In this document: positions 27,596 to 37,120 of the stretch, in pieces
Position numbering within the stretch: the first letter of the stretch is position 1
Layout of the letters: each line of letters opens with the position of its first letter
Source: Terrimonas ginsenosidimutans
GTDB lineage: Bacteria; Bacteroidota; Bacteroidia; Chitinophagales; Chitinophagaceae
Assembly (NCBI RefSeq): GCF_022012415.1
Contig: NZ_JAKLTR010000015.1
Coordinates: forward strand, 124,001-188,000
Direction: 5' to 3'
DNA length: 64,000 bases
Program-made: the position numbers and the translations under genes
The notes under the pieces: generated by a model
Seen by the model: only the letters and a program-made list of their open reading frames with translations
What the model was told of the DNA's origin: nothing
Database searches by the model: none

Positions 27596-28339
27596 TCAAA
27601 TAATAAGACAGTACAACGCAGCTCCCCCAACACAACTCGGTATCGCCAACCCACAGGCGATCGAACAGATCCAGTCAGACCCGCATACATCAACTATCAC
27701 ACAACTCATGCAACTATTGAATTTCTTTTTTGAACAGTCTTCCGGGTCACGTCCCACCAGTGAAAGGTCCCGGTCCGTATCATAAAGCTTTGGCAGATCT
27801 TTCTCAAATTTCCAGTTACCAAGCTGATTACGGTTGTTCAGGTCAAACTGATAATATAATTCACCTGCCGGTGACTCAATTTTGCAGGTCGTCATCCCTC
27901 CTGCCTGCCGGATCTCTGAAAACCGTGTAAGTAATATTCTATCCTGCCCGAGATAAACATTAAAATATTCACTCGTTTTTGTTTTCGAAACGACCGGTAT
28001 CGTCACCAGCGACGCATCAGTGCTGTGCACATACGTTCTTCTGATAGCAGAAAGATCAAGTTCTACGCCGGCCGTAGCGGCTTTCCATTCTGCCGAAGAC
28101 TTTATTTTCTCAACCACAGAGTGATCAGACCTGATCGCCGTCACTTTTTTTACATTCCCGCCCAAAAAAACCTCACGGGCTGTCTGACCGTTCGCATCAC
28201 GCTTGTCTTCAAATAGTACTTGCTCCTGATCTGTCGTATTAACCGCTCCTTTCTCATTTTTACTGCATCCAAATACCATACAACCTGTTACGGCCATTCC
28301 AATTACCAGTAAACCACTCATTTTTGTTTTAGTCAGCAT
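27596..28339 (-). CDS. Lipoprotein with Cys-rich hydrophobic C-terminus (halocin C8-like layout)
   Basis: A 247-residue protein. The signal peptide ends in a plausible lipobox (VFGCS, Cys about 25, or VTGC at about 20). Residues about 30-200 form a soluble polar domain with no recognised family. The last 46 residues hold eight Cys spaced through a hydrophobic stretch (SCMSCVIVDVC, WICSIACGLAIPSC, ending LYCLII). This split of soluble N-terminal domain plus Cys-rich hydrophobic tail resembles the halocin C8 precursor, in which the N-terminal part gives immunity and the tail is the bacteriocin. The resemblance is by pattern only. Middle gene of an operon. Confidence 0.7.
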   Translation of the reverse strand: MLTKTKMSGLLVIGMAVTGCMVFGCSKNEKGAVNTTDQEQVLFEDKRDANGQTAREVFLGGNVKKVTAIRSDHSVVEKIKSSAEWKAATAGVELDLSAIRRTYVHSTDASLVTIPVVSKTKTSEYFNVYLGQDRILLTRFSEIRQAGGMTTCKIESPAGELYYQFDLNNRNQLGNWKFEKDLPKLYDTDRDLSLVGRDPEDCSKKKFNSCMSCVIVDVCGSDWICSIACGLAIPSCVGGAALYCLII

Positions 28340-28349
28340 AGTTGTTGAT

Positions 28350-28607
28350 TTATTCTTTTAAGAAATAAACAACAGGCCCTTTCGCTGCTGAGATCTTCTC
28401 CCTACCATTTACATTCCGTCCACAATTATTGCAAAAGCCGTTTTCAGGCGATGCATTCTGTTCAACAACTGTTGTAAGAGTATTGCGATGGTGTGAAAAA
28501 AACAGGATGACGGATAATACAAACACAACAGCTATTGCTGACATCATCCGGCCACAGCACATCTCCTGTTTTTTATCTGATAGTATATTATCACTAACAA
28601 AAGGCAT
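28350..28607 (-). CDS. Small membrane protein with CxxC tail, 85 aa
   Basis: First gene of the 28607-27381 operon, 10 bp before the lipoprotein. One hydrophobic helix (about residues 21-39, MMSAIAVVFVLSVILFF) is followed by an outside domain with FCNNCGRNVNG, a CxxC that could bind metal or take part in thiol exchange, which is interesting next to a Cys-rich product. A CC pair precedes the helix. No family recognised. Confidence 0.6.
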   Translation of the reverse strand: MPFVSDNILSDKKQEMCCGRMMSAIAVVFVLSVILFFSHHRNTLTTVVEQNASPENGFCNNCGRNVNGREKISAAKGPVVYFLKE

Positions 28608-28769
28608 ATTGTTTCTATTGACGATTTAAAACTAGTCAATAGCAAAGCCGGCACCATGGGGTTTACACGCCGGAAAAATGTTTTTTTAACGGCAGTGAAT
28701 GGTGCATTCAACGAAGAGAAGTTGCCTGGAAAATTTGATGATGGAAGAATTGAAACATGACATAAGGAG

Positions 28770-29678
28770 TTACTCAACCCCTTTTACGCGCATTTTTATC
28801 GTGTAGATCGATTCTGAAGCCGTTATAAAAAGAATATCTTTCTTTTTCCCTCCAAAACATAAATTCCCCACCCACTTGGAAGGAACAGGAATATAACCGA
28901 TGCGGTTCCCCTCTTTGCTGATGATGGTAACACCATTGCCACTCAGATAAAGATTGCCTTTATTATCCAGCGTCATTCCATCAGCACCCTGATTAAAAAA
29001 CAGCTGCTTGTCTGCTAATACACCTGGCGCGGTGATCGTATAACGGAAGATCTTACCAGCGCCTATGTCCGCCACATACAACAGTTTGCCATCCGCACTT
29101 CCAACAATGCCGTTCGGCCTGGTCATTTTATCTTCCAGCAGCAGTGGCTGCTTTGATCCTTTCGGCAGATAATATACTTTCATACCATCAAGCGCTGATT
29201 GCTGACGTGTCCAGTAATTCCGCTGATAGTACGGGTCCGTAAAATAGATACCTCCGTTAGCATCGATCCAAAGATCATTCGGACCATTGAATTGCTTTCC
29301 ATTCAGATTATCAAGTAGGATAGTTTTGCTTCCATCTGGTGTAATCGACCATAATTCACCCTTTTCATCCGCGCATGCAATGATATTTCCGGACCGGTCA
29401 AAGTATAACCCATTTGAGCGGCCTGTTTTATCCATGAATAAAGAAAGATCTCCTTTCGTATCATACTTCCAGATCTTGTCATTAGGCTGATCTGTAAAAT
29501 AGATCTCCCCTCTCCTGTTCACTGCAGGGCCCTCCGTAAAACTGAATTGGCTGGAGACCTTCTCAAGCGTCGCATTCTTTGCGATCAGACCGGATGAATC
29601 CATTAGCACTTTTGGATCCTGGCTAAAACCGCTGATATAAGAGCAGATCATCATAAAAGGCAAAACAAGCTTCTTCAT
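28770..29678 (-). CDS. Secreted SMP-30/gluconolactonase-like beta-propeller
   Basis: A 302-residue protein with signal peptide (MKKLVLPFMMICSYISGFS); the ATG at 29678 is chosen over a TTG three codons upstream. Six-bladed propeller signatures are present: FTEGPAV (metal Glu), YFTDQPNDKIW, RSNGLYFD, GPNDLWID (metal Asn/Asp), GIYFTDPYY and RPNGIV with VADIG. These match the SMP-30/gluconolaconase/LRE family. Likely a periplasmic lactonase or related hydrolase; substrate unknown. Confidence 0.9.
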   Translation of the reverse strand: MKKLVLPFMMICSYISGFSQDPKVLMDSSGLIAKNATLEKVSSQFSFTEGPAVNRRGEIYFTDQPNDKIWKYDTKGDLSLFMDKTGRSNGLYFDRSGNIIACADEKGELWSITPDGSKTILLDNLNGKQFNGPNDLWIDANGGIYFTDPYYQRNYWTRQQSALDGMKVYYLPKGSKQPLLLEDKMTRPNGIVGSADGKLLYVADIGAGKIFRYTITAPGVLADKQLFFNQGADGMTLDNKGNLYLSGNGVTIISKEGNRIGYIPVPSKWVGNLCFGGKKKDILFITASESIYTIKMRVKGVE

Positions 29679-29863
29679 CTCTGGCAAATTTCACCCAAGT
29701 TAAGAAAGAGTTCGCCCTTGTACATCAGCAGTAGGCAAAGAGAAACAGAAATCTTACCCATTATTGTTCCCGCCCCCGCCGTACCGGTCAAAATCAAACC
29801 GGAAAAATGAAACTGGCTGAAAACGGTCTGAAAAATCCTGTCCCTGATAGCTTCGCCGTTTTG

Positions 29864-29871
29864 TACTTTTG
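29864..29871 (+). promoter_or_regulatory. Bacteroidota -7 box (TACTTTTG)
   Basis: An exact TAnnTTTG match 18 bp before the ATG of the DUF2130 gene. Confidence 0.5.
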
Positions 29872-29889
29872 AGCTTTAAACGATACTTA

Positions 29890-31272
29890 ATGGCAACCGA
29901 TATAAAATGTCCGAATTGCGGTCACCAGTTTGAACCCAATGACGCGATCCGGGAGGAAGTGGAAAAAGAGCTGCGCCTGAAAGCCGCCGATTGGCAACGC
30001 AAGAAGAACGAAGAATTCCAGGTAAAACTCGATGAAGAGCGAAAACACATGCAGCAGACCATGGAAGAGAGCATACGGAAAAGCGTAGCGGGTGATTTCG
30101 AAAATAAACTTCATTTGCTGGAACAGAACAAAAAAGACAATGAAGAAAAGTTGAAAACAGCCCGCCAGAAGGAATTGGAATACCTGAAAAAAGAGCAGGA
30201 CCTAAAAACAAAGGAAGAAGAACTTGAACTTACCCTGGAAAAAAAAGTGCATGTTGAACGTGAGAAATATACTGAAGAGCTCCGTAAAATAGAAGAGCAG
30301 ACAAGAAAGGAAAATGAAGAGGCTCAAAAGATCGCCCGCCAAAAGGAACTGGAATATCTCCGGATGGAGCAGGATCTGAAAAATAAGGCTGAAGAACTTG
30401 ATCTCACTGTTCAAAAGAAACTACAGCAGGAACGTGAAAAACTTTCCGAAGAACTCCGTAAAATAGAAGAACAGAAAGTTGCCGCAAGAGAAAGCGAATT
30501 CCAACTGCGGGTAAAAGAACTGGAAAAACAGCTGGAAGACCAAAAAAAGCTTGCGGATGAAATGCGTCGTAAAGCAGAACAGGGCTCTACTCAATTACAG
30601 GGAGAGATCCAGGAACTGGCACTGGAAGAATTACTGCGCACATCATTTCCATTCGACGTAATTGCAGAAGTAGGCAAAGGTGTCCGCGGAGCGGATTGCA
30701 TCCAAACCGTCAGAAGCAATACCGGCCAGGAATGTGGTAAGATCATTTATGAAAGCAAACGAACCAATAATTTCGTTGGCGACTGGATAGAAAAACTAAA
30801 GGCTGATATGCGCAGCCTCGGTGCGGATGTTGCCGTGATCGTTACACGTACCATGCCTCGCGACATGGAAGGATTTGGACTGAAAGACGGCGTCTGGATC
30901 TGCTCTTTCACCGAAGTGAAGGCCCTGGCAGTGGTGTTGCGTGACAGTATTATGCGGATCTCAACCGCTGTAAGAAATAACGAGAACAAAGGCGAAAAAA
31001 TGCATATGCTGTATGACTATCTCACCAGCAACGAATTCGCGGAGCAATGGAAAGCGATCCGCGAAGGCTTTCTGAGCATGCGCATCTCCATACAGAAAGA
31101 ACGGGATGCCATGGAGAAATTATGGAAGACCAGAGAAAAACAACTGGAGAAAGTATTACTCAATGCAACACATATACGAGGCTCTATCGAAGGCATTGCG
31201 GGAATGGCATCTGCCGTAGACCTACATTTACTGGATGAACCAGAAGATAATGAAGACGATATAGCGCACTGA
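29890..31272 (+). CDS. DUF2130 coiled-coil protein
   Basis: A 460-residue protein starting MATDIKCPNCGHQFEPNDA, a single CxxC zinc-ribbon-like knuckle. A long charged coiled coil (about 20-245) contains an internal duplication (ARQKELEYLKKEQDLKTK / ARQKELEYLRMEQDLKNK). The C-terminal globular DUF2130 domain carries GKGVRGADCIQTV, IIYESKRTNNF and GADVAVIVTR, a PD-(D/E)XK-like arrangement (E-x-K in YESK) that suggests a nuclease fold. Function unproven. Followed by a large hairpin. Confidence 0.9.
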   Translation: MATDIKCPNCGHQFEPNDAIREEVEKELRLKAADWQRKKNEEFQVKLDEERKHMQQTMEESIRKSVAGDFENKLHLLEQNKKDNEEKLKTARQKELEYLKKEQDLKTKEEELELTLEKKVHVEREKYTEELRKIEEQTRKENEEAQKIARQKELEYLRMEQDLKNKAEELDLTVQKKLQQEREKLSEELRKIEEQKVAARESEFQLRVKELEKQLEDQKKLADEMRRKAEQGSTQLQGEIQELALEELLRTSFPFDVIAEVGKGVRGADCIQTVRSNTGQECGKIIYESKRTNNFVGDWIEKLKADMRSLGADVAVIVTRTMPRDMEGFGLKDGVWICSFTEVKALAVVLRDSIMRISTAVRNNENKGEKMHMLYDYLTSNEFAEQWKAIREGFLSMRISIQKERDAMEKLWKTREKQLEKVLLNATHIRGSIEGIAGMASAVDLHLLDEPEDNEDDIAH

Positions 31273-31296
31273 ATTTTGTAAGAGCCTGCACTAAAC

Positions 31297-31347
31297 GTAT
31301 TCTTGCCGTATTACCGGCAAAATAAACCTGTAATACGGTAAGAATAC
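31297..31347. terminator. Bidirectional hairpin, 18-bp arms
   Basis: GTATTCTTGCCGTATTAC (31297-31314) pairs with 31330-31347, with one GU mismatch. It lies between the convergent DUF2130 and DUF3857 genes. Confidence 0.7.
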
Positions 31348-31393
31348 TTTCCTGGGTTAGTTGATATTCTATAAGAGTGGGGACAGTATATTG

Positions 31394-33682
31394 TTAGTTT
31401 TTCTTCAGCAACAGCTTCGCATTCGTCCACTCATTAGCCGCATCTATAAACTCCACGAGCTTATTCCAGTTAGCAGCCGGCTCATATCCATGGAAGTAAT
31501 GCTTGCTCACTTTTATCTCGACAGTCTTTCCTACAAGGTTTGCCTGCACGGTAAAGTAACCGGTTTCGTTTCGCACGTTCCTGTTCAACCCGTCAACTCC
31601 TTCTACAGCATATCCCTCGGGGATCTGCACTTTCACATGATACTCGATACTGCGTGGGTATGACATATATACGTCTATGTCTCTTTTCCGCTGCTCCGGT
31701 TTGATGGACATCGGTGTTCCCTGGATCTTTCCAATCTCCAGGATAATATTGTTGCCCGCTTTTTTTACTAACCCTTCCATATCAAACGAGGATGAATAAA
31801 TAAAATCCGGCGCAGTGTGGCGTACACCCATATTATCGATCTTCATCTCTTTCTGATTGGAGATCTCCTGTTCAAACCATTCTTTTGTTTCATCCAGGAA
31901 AGATGTTTTTTGCTTCTTCCTCGCTTCCGCAAATGCATTTTTCGCATCCTCTGCAAGCTTGCGTGTACGCTTATTTTCCTCCAGCTGTTCGATCAGCGAC
32001 TTGCTCTCTCCAAAGGCCCTGAGCTCTGATTCATAGAAGTCTTCATACAGTATAAGCCGGCCCTGCAGGTCAGCCTTAAAATTGCCTTTGATGATGCTTT
32101 TCCGCTTTACATTCAATAACGTCTCCCCCGGTGTCAGCGAAAGGATCAGTTGCTCGATATGCGCATTCTTTCCCGACTCGGACACGGGCACTTTAATTCC
32201 CGGAAGAACCGTAGCCAGTTTGGCAATGCCATTGGCTCCTCCGACCGAGCCTTTCACCCTGAGGTTGACCACTTTTGTATCCGTTACTCCTTCGACAGTT
32301 TCAGGCGTTTCAAACGGCGTTGAAAACACCGATGAGAAACCCATGAACTTGTTTGTTCCCCTCAAAAATGTACTCATGGCGATATCATCCATATCCATCA
32401 CTTCTTGCATGCGATATCCTTTCCGGTAGTTGCTCAGCAATACCGATCCTTCGATGTCCGCTGCCAGCAATGAGCAATAAGTAAAAAGTGCGAGGCCATC
32501 GAAACTTTGCTTACCAATATTGATGGACCTTTCCATGTTGTTGACATTGAAATCAAGCAAACGGGTAAACCGGGCAGCATAATAAACAAATATCGCTTTC
32601 TCCTCATCCTCCATCTTCTTGAAATCTATACCCAGGTTTTTAGCATACACTTTTGCATTCTTGATGATCTCGTTAAAATAGGCAATTGACTGAGGAATGT
32701 ATACGGAGTTATAGAACTCCAACGCCATATTGTTTGCCTTGAGCTCCACAATTTCATCCGTTTCCTTGTTCTTATTTACCTCACCCGGCTTACTGTAGCC
32801 GGCAAATTTGCGTCCTATGCCACCCCGGTTGCCAAGCGAAATAAACATTCTTACAAAAGGTAATTGCAATGCCGGCGAAACCCATAAGGTGGTTTCAAAG
32901 GCGGGGATATCTTTCTTCACCACATCGATCACAATATCATCATCACTGTTCTTTGATACGTTCAGGTCTGGCGCGCCATTGTAACTGCGGTAATCAATAG
33001 CAAACTTCTTACCTAACTGACCATGAAATGAATGATGTAATACCGGAGACTCATCAAACAGGGTAACCACATATGATTTATCTGTAAAATCGTTTGTGAG
33101 GCGTATGTTCGTTGCAATAAAATAGTCAACGATATCTCCCGGTTGAAGATCGGGGATCGCCACTTTTGCCTTTTTCTCACTCTTTGATTCATTAGTGAAC
33201 ACGATATCATCCGCGTTTATTTCGCGGACCTTCCCGTCAGCTTTGATCACACGAACCCCTACAAACGTTGTGGAGTTATCTTTCCTGTGAAACCCGCTTT
33301 TGTTCTCGAAGCGGGTAAAGCTGAATTCTGAATATTCTTCAACGGCAGACTTGTCGTTCACCTTCACCATCTCACGGGCGATCTCAGAAACAGACATGAT
33401 CTTGTTGGATGAGAAACCAAGAAAACCATTATAACCGAGTTTTGATTTACTATCTGCTGTAAGTTCGGTATGACGGGCGATCACCACTGAAGATGCTCCC
33501 GCATAACGCGCCGGAATTTCTTTGACCCTGAATTCTGCTTTATCCCAGGCCCACACTGTTTTCCGGATCTCTTCGGATTCTTTATGATATTCTGCATCCG
33601 ATTTGGCTTGTCCATGAGTGCTGTTGATGACGAAAAGAAAACAGGTTGCAGAAACTGCAATCCGGGTAAGAACACTTTTCAT
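31394..33682 (-). CDS. Secreted DUF3857 protein
   Basis: A 762-residue protein with signal peptide (MKSVLTRIAVSATCFLFV...HGQ). The N-terminal half has the DUF3857 pattern: YSEFSFTRFENKSG, VIKADGKVREINADDIVF and IPDLQPGDIVDYFI. The middle has a helical region in the position of a transglutaminase-like domain, but the Cys-His-Asp triad is not obvious, so it is probably catalytically inactive. The C-terminal part is beta-rich. It lies 10 bp downstream of the paralogous gene, clearly the same operon. Likely envelope-associated; role unknown. Confidence 0.85.
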   Translation of the reverse strand: MKSVLTRIAVSATCFLFVINSTHGQAKSDAEYHKESEEIRKTVWAWDKAEFRVKEIPARYAGASSVVIARHTELTADSKSKLGYNGFLGFSSNKIMSVSEIAREMVKVNDKSAVEEYSEFSFTRFENKSGFHRKDNSTTFVGVRVIKADGKVREINADDIVFTNESKSEKKAKVAIPDLQPGDIVDYFIATNIRLTNDFTDKSYVVTLFDESPVLHHSFHGQLGKKFAIDYRSYNGAPDLNVSKNSDDDIVIDVVKKDIPAFETTLWVSPALQLPFVRMFISLGNRGGIGRKFAGYSKPGEVNKNKETDEIVELKANNMALEFYNSVYIPQSIAYFNEIIKNAKVYAKNLGIDFKKMEDEEKAIFVYYAARFTRLLDFNVNNMERSINIGKQSFDGLALFTYCSLLAADIEGSVLLSNYRKGYRMQEVMDMDDIAMSTFLRGTNKFMGFSSVFSTPFETPETVEGVTDTKVVNLRVKGSVGGANGIAKLATVLPGIKVPVSESGKNAHIEQLILSLTPGETLLNVKRKSIIKGNFKADLQGRLILYEDFYESELRAFGESKSLIEQLEENKRTRKLAEDAKNAFAEARKKQKTSFLDETKEWFEQEISNQKEMKIDNMGVRHTAPDFIYSSSFDMEGLVKKAGNNIILEIGKIQGTPMSIKPEQRKRDIDVYMSYPRSIEYHVKVQIPEGYAVEGVDGLNRNVRNETGYFTVQANLVGKTVEIKVSKHYFHGYEPAANWNKLVEFIDAANEWTNAKLLLKKN

Positions 33683-33692
33683 TGGAGATGGC

Positions 33693-35570
33693 TTATTTTA
33701 CTTTGGTTAAAACGACTTGCTGGTTGTAAAAACCCTTGAGTTTTTCAATATCATTATTCCATTGCGAGAATTGATCTGGTTTGAGCTGTGCCTCTTTCAG
33801 GATGATCTCGCAACGATAGTTCAGTTTAGAACCACTTGAAGTATAACTACCGGTAAAGCTGTATCCCGGCTGCTGGATCCTGATGGCAGGTGGCAGGCTT
33901 TCCACTTTTTTATCCGCAGGCAATACTACCTCCGTTTCGAAAACCACATGATCCTTGAAATAGAACCAGTAAGGGAGTTTTCTTTTCGAAGTATCGATCT
34001 TATAGCCATCAAAATTGCGGCGGTTATCCACTTCCAGGTATGTCTCCTGGTTGAAATCAGCCACTGCGTTTTTCCAGAGGATATCATACTCTACATTGAT
34101 ATCCTTGTTATAATCAGACAGATTAACAACTTTCAGCGCGCTGATCTCGAAATCCTTTCTACCACGTGACAGATAATTGCTAAGCGCATTCTCCTGCTTA
34201 TCCTGACGGATACTGTTCAGACCAGACAAAAGCATTTCCTTATTTTCCCCTTTCCATGTTTGAACAATGCGGCCTTTAAGCACGCCGCCTTCGAGCGTTA
34301 GTTTTCTTTGCTCAATAGATGTATTCTGCTGATAGTCCGCAACAGGCACTTTGTTAAGGATAAAATTTGCGCCATCTTCGATCAGGGTCTGACGCCCCTG
34401 TATCCGTTCGGCTACTTCTCCAAAGCCAATATACTTTTCGGTAGCATCCAGGTAAACAGGAACACCCTTATTCATCCACACACTGATCATGTGGTTATCT
34501 ACCGCCAGGGAAGGCGTGGAATAATCATAAAAAAGGTGACGTGTCCCGATCCAGCAGCGTCTTGCATCCAGATTGATCGAACGAAGCATTTCAGTAACGA
34601 GGTTAGCCATCCCTTTGCAATCACCATATTTTTTCTGCAATACATTCTGCGCTTTATCAGGCTTAAATCCAGCGATGCCATCTTCAAAAGCGATATAACG
34701 GATATTATCCTGCACCCATTGAAATACTGCTTTTACTTTTGCATCATCGGTAACCAGGCCTTTCGTAACCTCCTCTGCCTTTGCCTTCATTACCTGCGGA
34801 TCATTTTCTGTTTCCTTTATCAGCTTATGATACCAGTTATATTGATCTTTCAGCGTATTGAAGTACGTATACTTTATCCCCGCTGGTTCTGCATACTTAT
34901 TCATTACCATGATATGCGGTGCATAATACGTGATGCCGGGTGAAGATGATTCCCGTGGGATCGCCGGCATATTTTTTACCATGTACGTATACATGATCCC
35001 GTCTTTTTCAGGGACAGCATTCTTTTTAATATCGAATTTCTCGCAGTTCAGATCTTTTAATTCAGCTTTCATCCATGACGGAATAAAGATCTTCAATTCC
35101 ATTTCCGCAACAGCTTCAGATCCGGCAAGGTAGATACTGGTGAAATAGTGCGGGTCCAGGGTCGTCTTCTCAAACGTAACTTTTCCCGTGGCGCCTTTCT
35201 TTGCAAATGGAAGTTTAAAGTAACAGATGCGGGCATCGGAATAGAAAATGTCGTTCACGCTGTAATACTCGTGTTTCGGAGTAATGCCATGTTTTTTGGA
35301 ATTATCAACAAGTATCGAAACCTCATCGATCTTCTCCACGTCATTGTAGAATTCGACAACCGGAAAATAAGTATTGTAATTGTTACAGAGATACTGACGT
35401 GAACTGGTCTCTTTGATCACAACAGGATGGGCTTCATCGCCTCTCTCGAAACGAAATGAGCGTGCTGCATGGCTGATGGTGATGTTTGCATTGTTTTCTT
35501 CATCTGATGACTGAGCCGCTGCAAAAAGCGTACTGAGCATCCAGATGGATATTGGAATGATCTTCTTCAT
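33693..35570 (-). CDS. Secreted DUF3857 / transglutaminase-like protein
   Basis: A 625-residue protein. The ATG at 35570 gives a good signal peptide (MKKIIPISIWMLSTLFAAAQ). DUF3857-like N-terminal domain (about 30-250) followed by a transglutaminase core with its triad: Cys in KYGDCKGMANL, His in VDNHMISVW and Asp in VYLDATEKY. The C-terminal beta-rich domain resembles DUF3858. Family members are periplasmic or surface proteins in Bacteroidota, acting as proteases or cross-linkers in theory. First gene of a two-gene operon. Confidence 0.9.
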   Translation of the reverse strand: MKKIIPISIWMLSTLFAAAQSSDEENNANITISHAARSFRFERGDEAHPVVIKETSSRQYLCNNYNTYFPVVEFYNDVEKIDEVSILVDNSKKHGITPKHEYYSVNDIFYSDARICYFKLPFAKKGATGKVTFEKTTLDPHYFTSIYLAGSEAVAEMELKIFIPSWMKAELKDLNCEKFDIKKNAVPEKDGIMYTYMVKNMPAIPRESSSPGITYYAPHIMVMNKYAEPAGIKYTYFNTLKDQYNWYHKLIKETENDPQVMKAKAEEVTKGLVTDDAKVKAVFQWVQDNIRYIAFEDGIAGFKPDKAQNVLQKKYGDCKGMANLVTEMLRSINLDARRCWIGTRHLFYDYSTPSLAVDNHMISVWMNKGVPVYLDATEKYIGFGEVAERIQGRQTLIEDGANFILNKVPVADYQQNTSIEQRKLTLEGGVLKGRIVQTWKGENKEMLLSGLNSIRQDKQENALSNYLSRGRKDFEISALKVVNLSDYNKDINVEYDILWKNAVADFNQETYLEVDNRRNFDGYKIDTSKRKLPYWFYFKDHVVFETEVVLPADKKVESLPPAIRIQQPGYSFTGSYTSSGSKLNYRCEIILKEAQLKPDQFSQWNNDIEKLKGFYNQQVVLTKVK

Positions 35571-35698
35571 GGTGGTTCTTGTACTTCCTGGTAGCAATAT
35601 AACGGACCAATATAGAAAATATTACTGCTCTGTACAAGACGAATTGCCGGGATCCCGCCAAAAATTCTCTGCGTTCAGGATGGCTATATCGTTCATTT

Positions 35699-36304
35699 TT
35701 AGTCAGCTACCCACGCCAGCACGATCTGGTCCAGCATCTTGTAATGGATCCGCAGCTCTTTTTGCCTCGGCGTGAAGAAACAGTTGATATATTCCTGTAC
35801 GGTATCCTGCCCATTTAACCGGATATGTCCCTTGAAATCCACTTTTCCGACCCCATACCATTTGAATACTGCCTCCTTGGCACTCCATAAAGCCGTCAGC
35901 TGGTTTAGATCGCCGGTTACCAGCAACTTCTGTTCTTCAGGAGAAAGGAACTTGTCCCTGATCCGCTCGATCTTCTCTACGGGAATTTCAATATCCACTC
36001 CCACCCTCTTATTTTTACTCACGATCGCTGCTGCATAATCACCGCAATGAGAAATGGAAAAATGATACTCCTCGCCCGGTAAATAAGGCTTGCGGGTATC
36101 AGCTACCTGCACAAGATGATAAGGGAAGTCGGCAAAAAGGAACTGAAGCAGAAAACGGCCCGCCAGATGCTGCACCCGTTTATGCGGGTGGGTCACATCC
36201 CGGTGGAGCGGCACATTTCCTTTGAAAAAAGTTTCGTTTTCCTCAATTTTCCAGATCCCTAACCTGGTCGTCTCATCGATCGAATGTTGAAAAAAAATCG
36301 GCAT
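35699..36304 (-). CDS. 4'-phosphopantetheinyl transferase superfamily protein
   Basis: A 201-residue Sfp/AcpT-type enzyme. Family motifs are FSISHCGDYAAAIVS, VGVDIEIPVEKI (metal-binding Asp and Glu) and LWSAKEAVFKWYG (catalytic Glu/Lys). It transfers the phosphopantetheine arm from CoA to acyl or peptidyl carrier proteins. Length suits the Sfp-like type. No carrier protein or NRPS/PKS gene is in the window, so it may be the general cell enzyme. Confidence 0.9.
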   Translation of the reverse strand: MPIFFQHSIDETTRLGIWKIEENETFFKGNVPLHRDVTHPHKRVQHLAGRFLLQFLFADFPYHLVQVADTRKPYLPGEEYHFSISHCGDYAAAIVSKNKRVGVDIEIPVEKIERIRDKFLSPEEQKLLVTGDLNQLTALWSAKEAVFKWYGVGKVDFKGHIRLNGQDTVQEYINCFFTPRQKELRIHYKMLDQIVLAWVAD

Positions 36305-36382
36305 CTAAAGCTGTTTCATCTGTATTTTGAAAGAACATCCATTATCCATCATCAAAAATAGAAAAGTAAATAGCCAAAAACT

Positions 36383-36390
36383 TAGTTTTG
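36383..36390 (+). promoter_or_regulatory. Bacteroidota -7 box (TAGTTTTG)
   Basis: An exact TAnnTTTG match that would give a leader of about 65 nt for dcd. Confidence 0.5.
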
Positions 36391-36462
36391 CGCCGCATCC
36401 GGCTATTTTTCGGATAAACCGGGACTTTATGCTTTGCGGGCAACGTTACTAAATATACTGTT

Positions 36463-36999
36463 ATGATTCTTTCAGACAAGCGCATACTTGAAGAGATGGA
36501 AAAAGGAACGATCGGCCTTAAACCGTTCGACCGTGAATGCCTGGGCAGCAACTCCTATGACGTGCACCTGGGTAAATGGCTTGCCACCTATAAGGAACAT
36601 ATCCTCGATGCCAAAAAGCATAATGAGATCGACTATTTCGAGATCCCTGATGAAGGCTTTGTGCTTTACCCGCACATTTTCTACCTCGGTGTTACGCTCG
36701 AATACACAGAAACCCATGCCCACGTACCTTTCCTGGAAGGAAAATCCTCTACCGGACGTCTTGGAATTGATATTCATGCTACGGCCGGCAAAGGCGATGT
36801 TGGCTTCTGTGGCCACTGGACCCTGGAGATCTCCGTAAAACAACCCGTAAAAGTTTACCATGGCATGCCCGTCGGCCAGCTCATCTACTTCCCCGTAGAC
36901 GGAGAGATCGAAGTAAAATACAACCAGAAAAAGAACGCCAAATACAGCGGACAACCGGATAAGCCGATAGAGAGTATGATGTGGAAAAACAGGTTTTAA
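36463..36999 (+). CDS. dcd: dCTP deaminase
   Basis: A 178-residue protein of the dUTPase/dCTP deaminase trimer family. Motifs are MILSDKRI, GSNSYDVHLG, the nucleotide-binding KSSTGRLGIDIHATAG, catalytic Glu in WTLEISVKQPVKVY, and PVGQLIYFP. It deaminates dCTP to dUTP for dTMP supply. Length matches Dcd. It could in principle be a bifunctional deaminase/dUTPase, which sequence reading alone does not settle. Followed by an AT-rich inverted repeat. Confidence 0.95.
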   Translation: MILSDKRILEEMEKGTIGLKPFDRECLGSNSYDVHLGKWLATYKEHILDAKKHNEIDYFEIPDEGFVLYPHIFYLGVTLEYTETHAHVPFLEGKSSTGRLGIDIHATAGKGDVGFCGHWTLEISVKQPVKVYHGMPVGQLIYFPVDGEIEVKYNQKKNAKYSGQPDKPIESMMWKNRF

Positions 37000-37003
37000 A
37001 GTA

Positions 37004-37119
37004 AAGAGTCAAAATCAAAAAGTAAAAAAGATCTCCTGAACTACTAAGTCTCCGTGGTGTACTGTATAGCCCGAAGGGTGGACTTTATGACGTTTTTTTA
37101 CTTTTAAATTTTGACTTTC
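37004..37119. repeat. Imperfect inverted repeat of AAAGTCAAAA-type words
   Basis: The arms at about 37004-37030 and 37093-37119 are near-complementary A/T-rich tracts (AGTCAAAATCAAAAAGTAAAAA and its mirror) flanking about 60 bp between dcd and DUF3810. The same words recur at 39308-39340 and 39602-39635. Probably serves as a bidirectional terminator. Confidence 0.65.
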
Positions 37120-37120
37120 T

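Noticed and set aside
36342-36551. Minus-strand frame overlapping the start of dcd
   Set aside because: Antisense to dcd, no domain, and covers its promoter.
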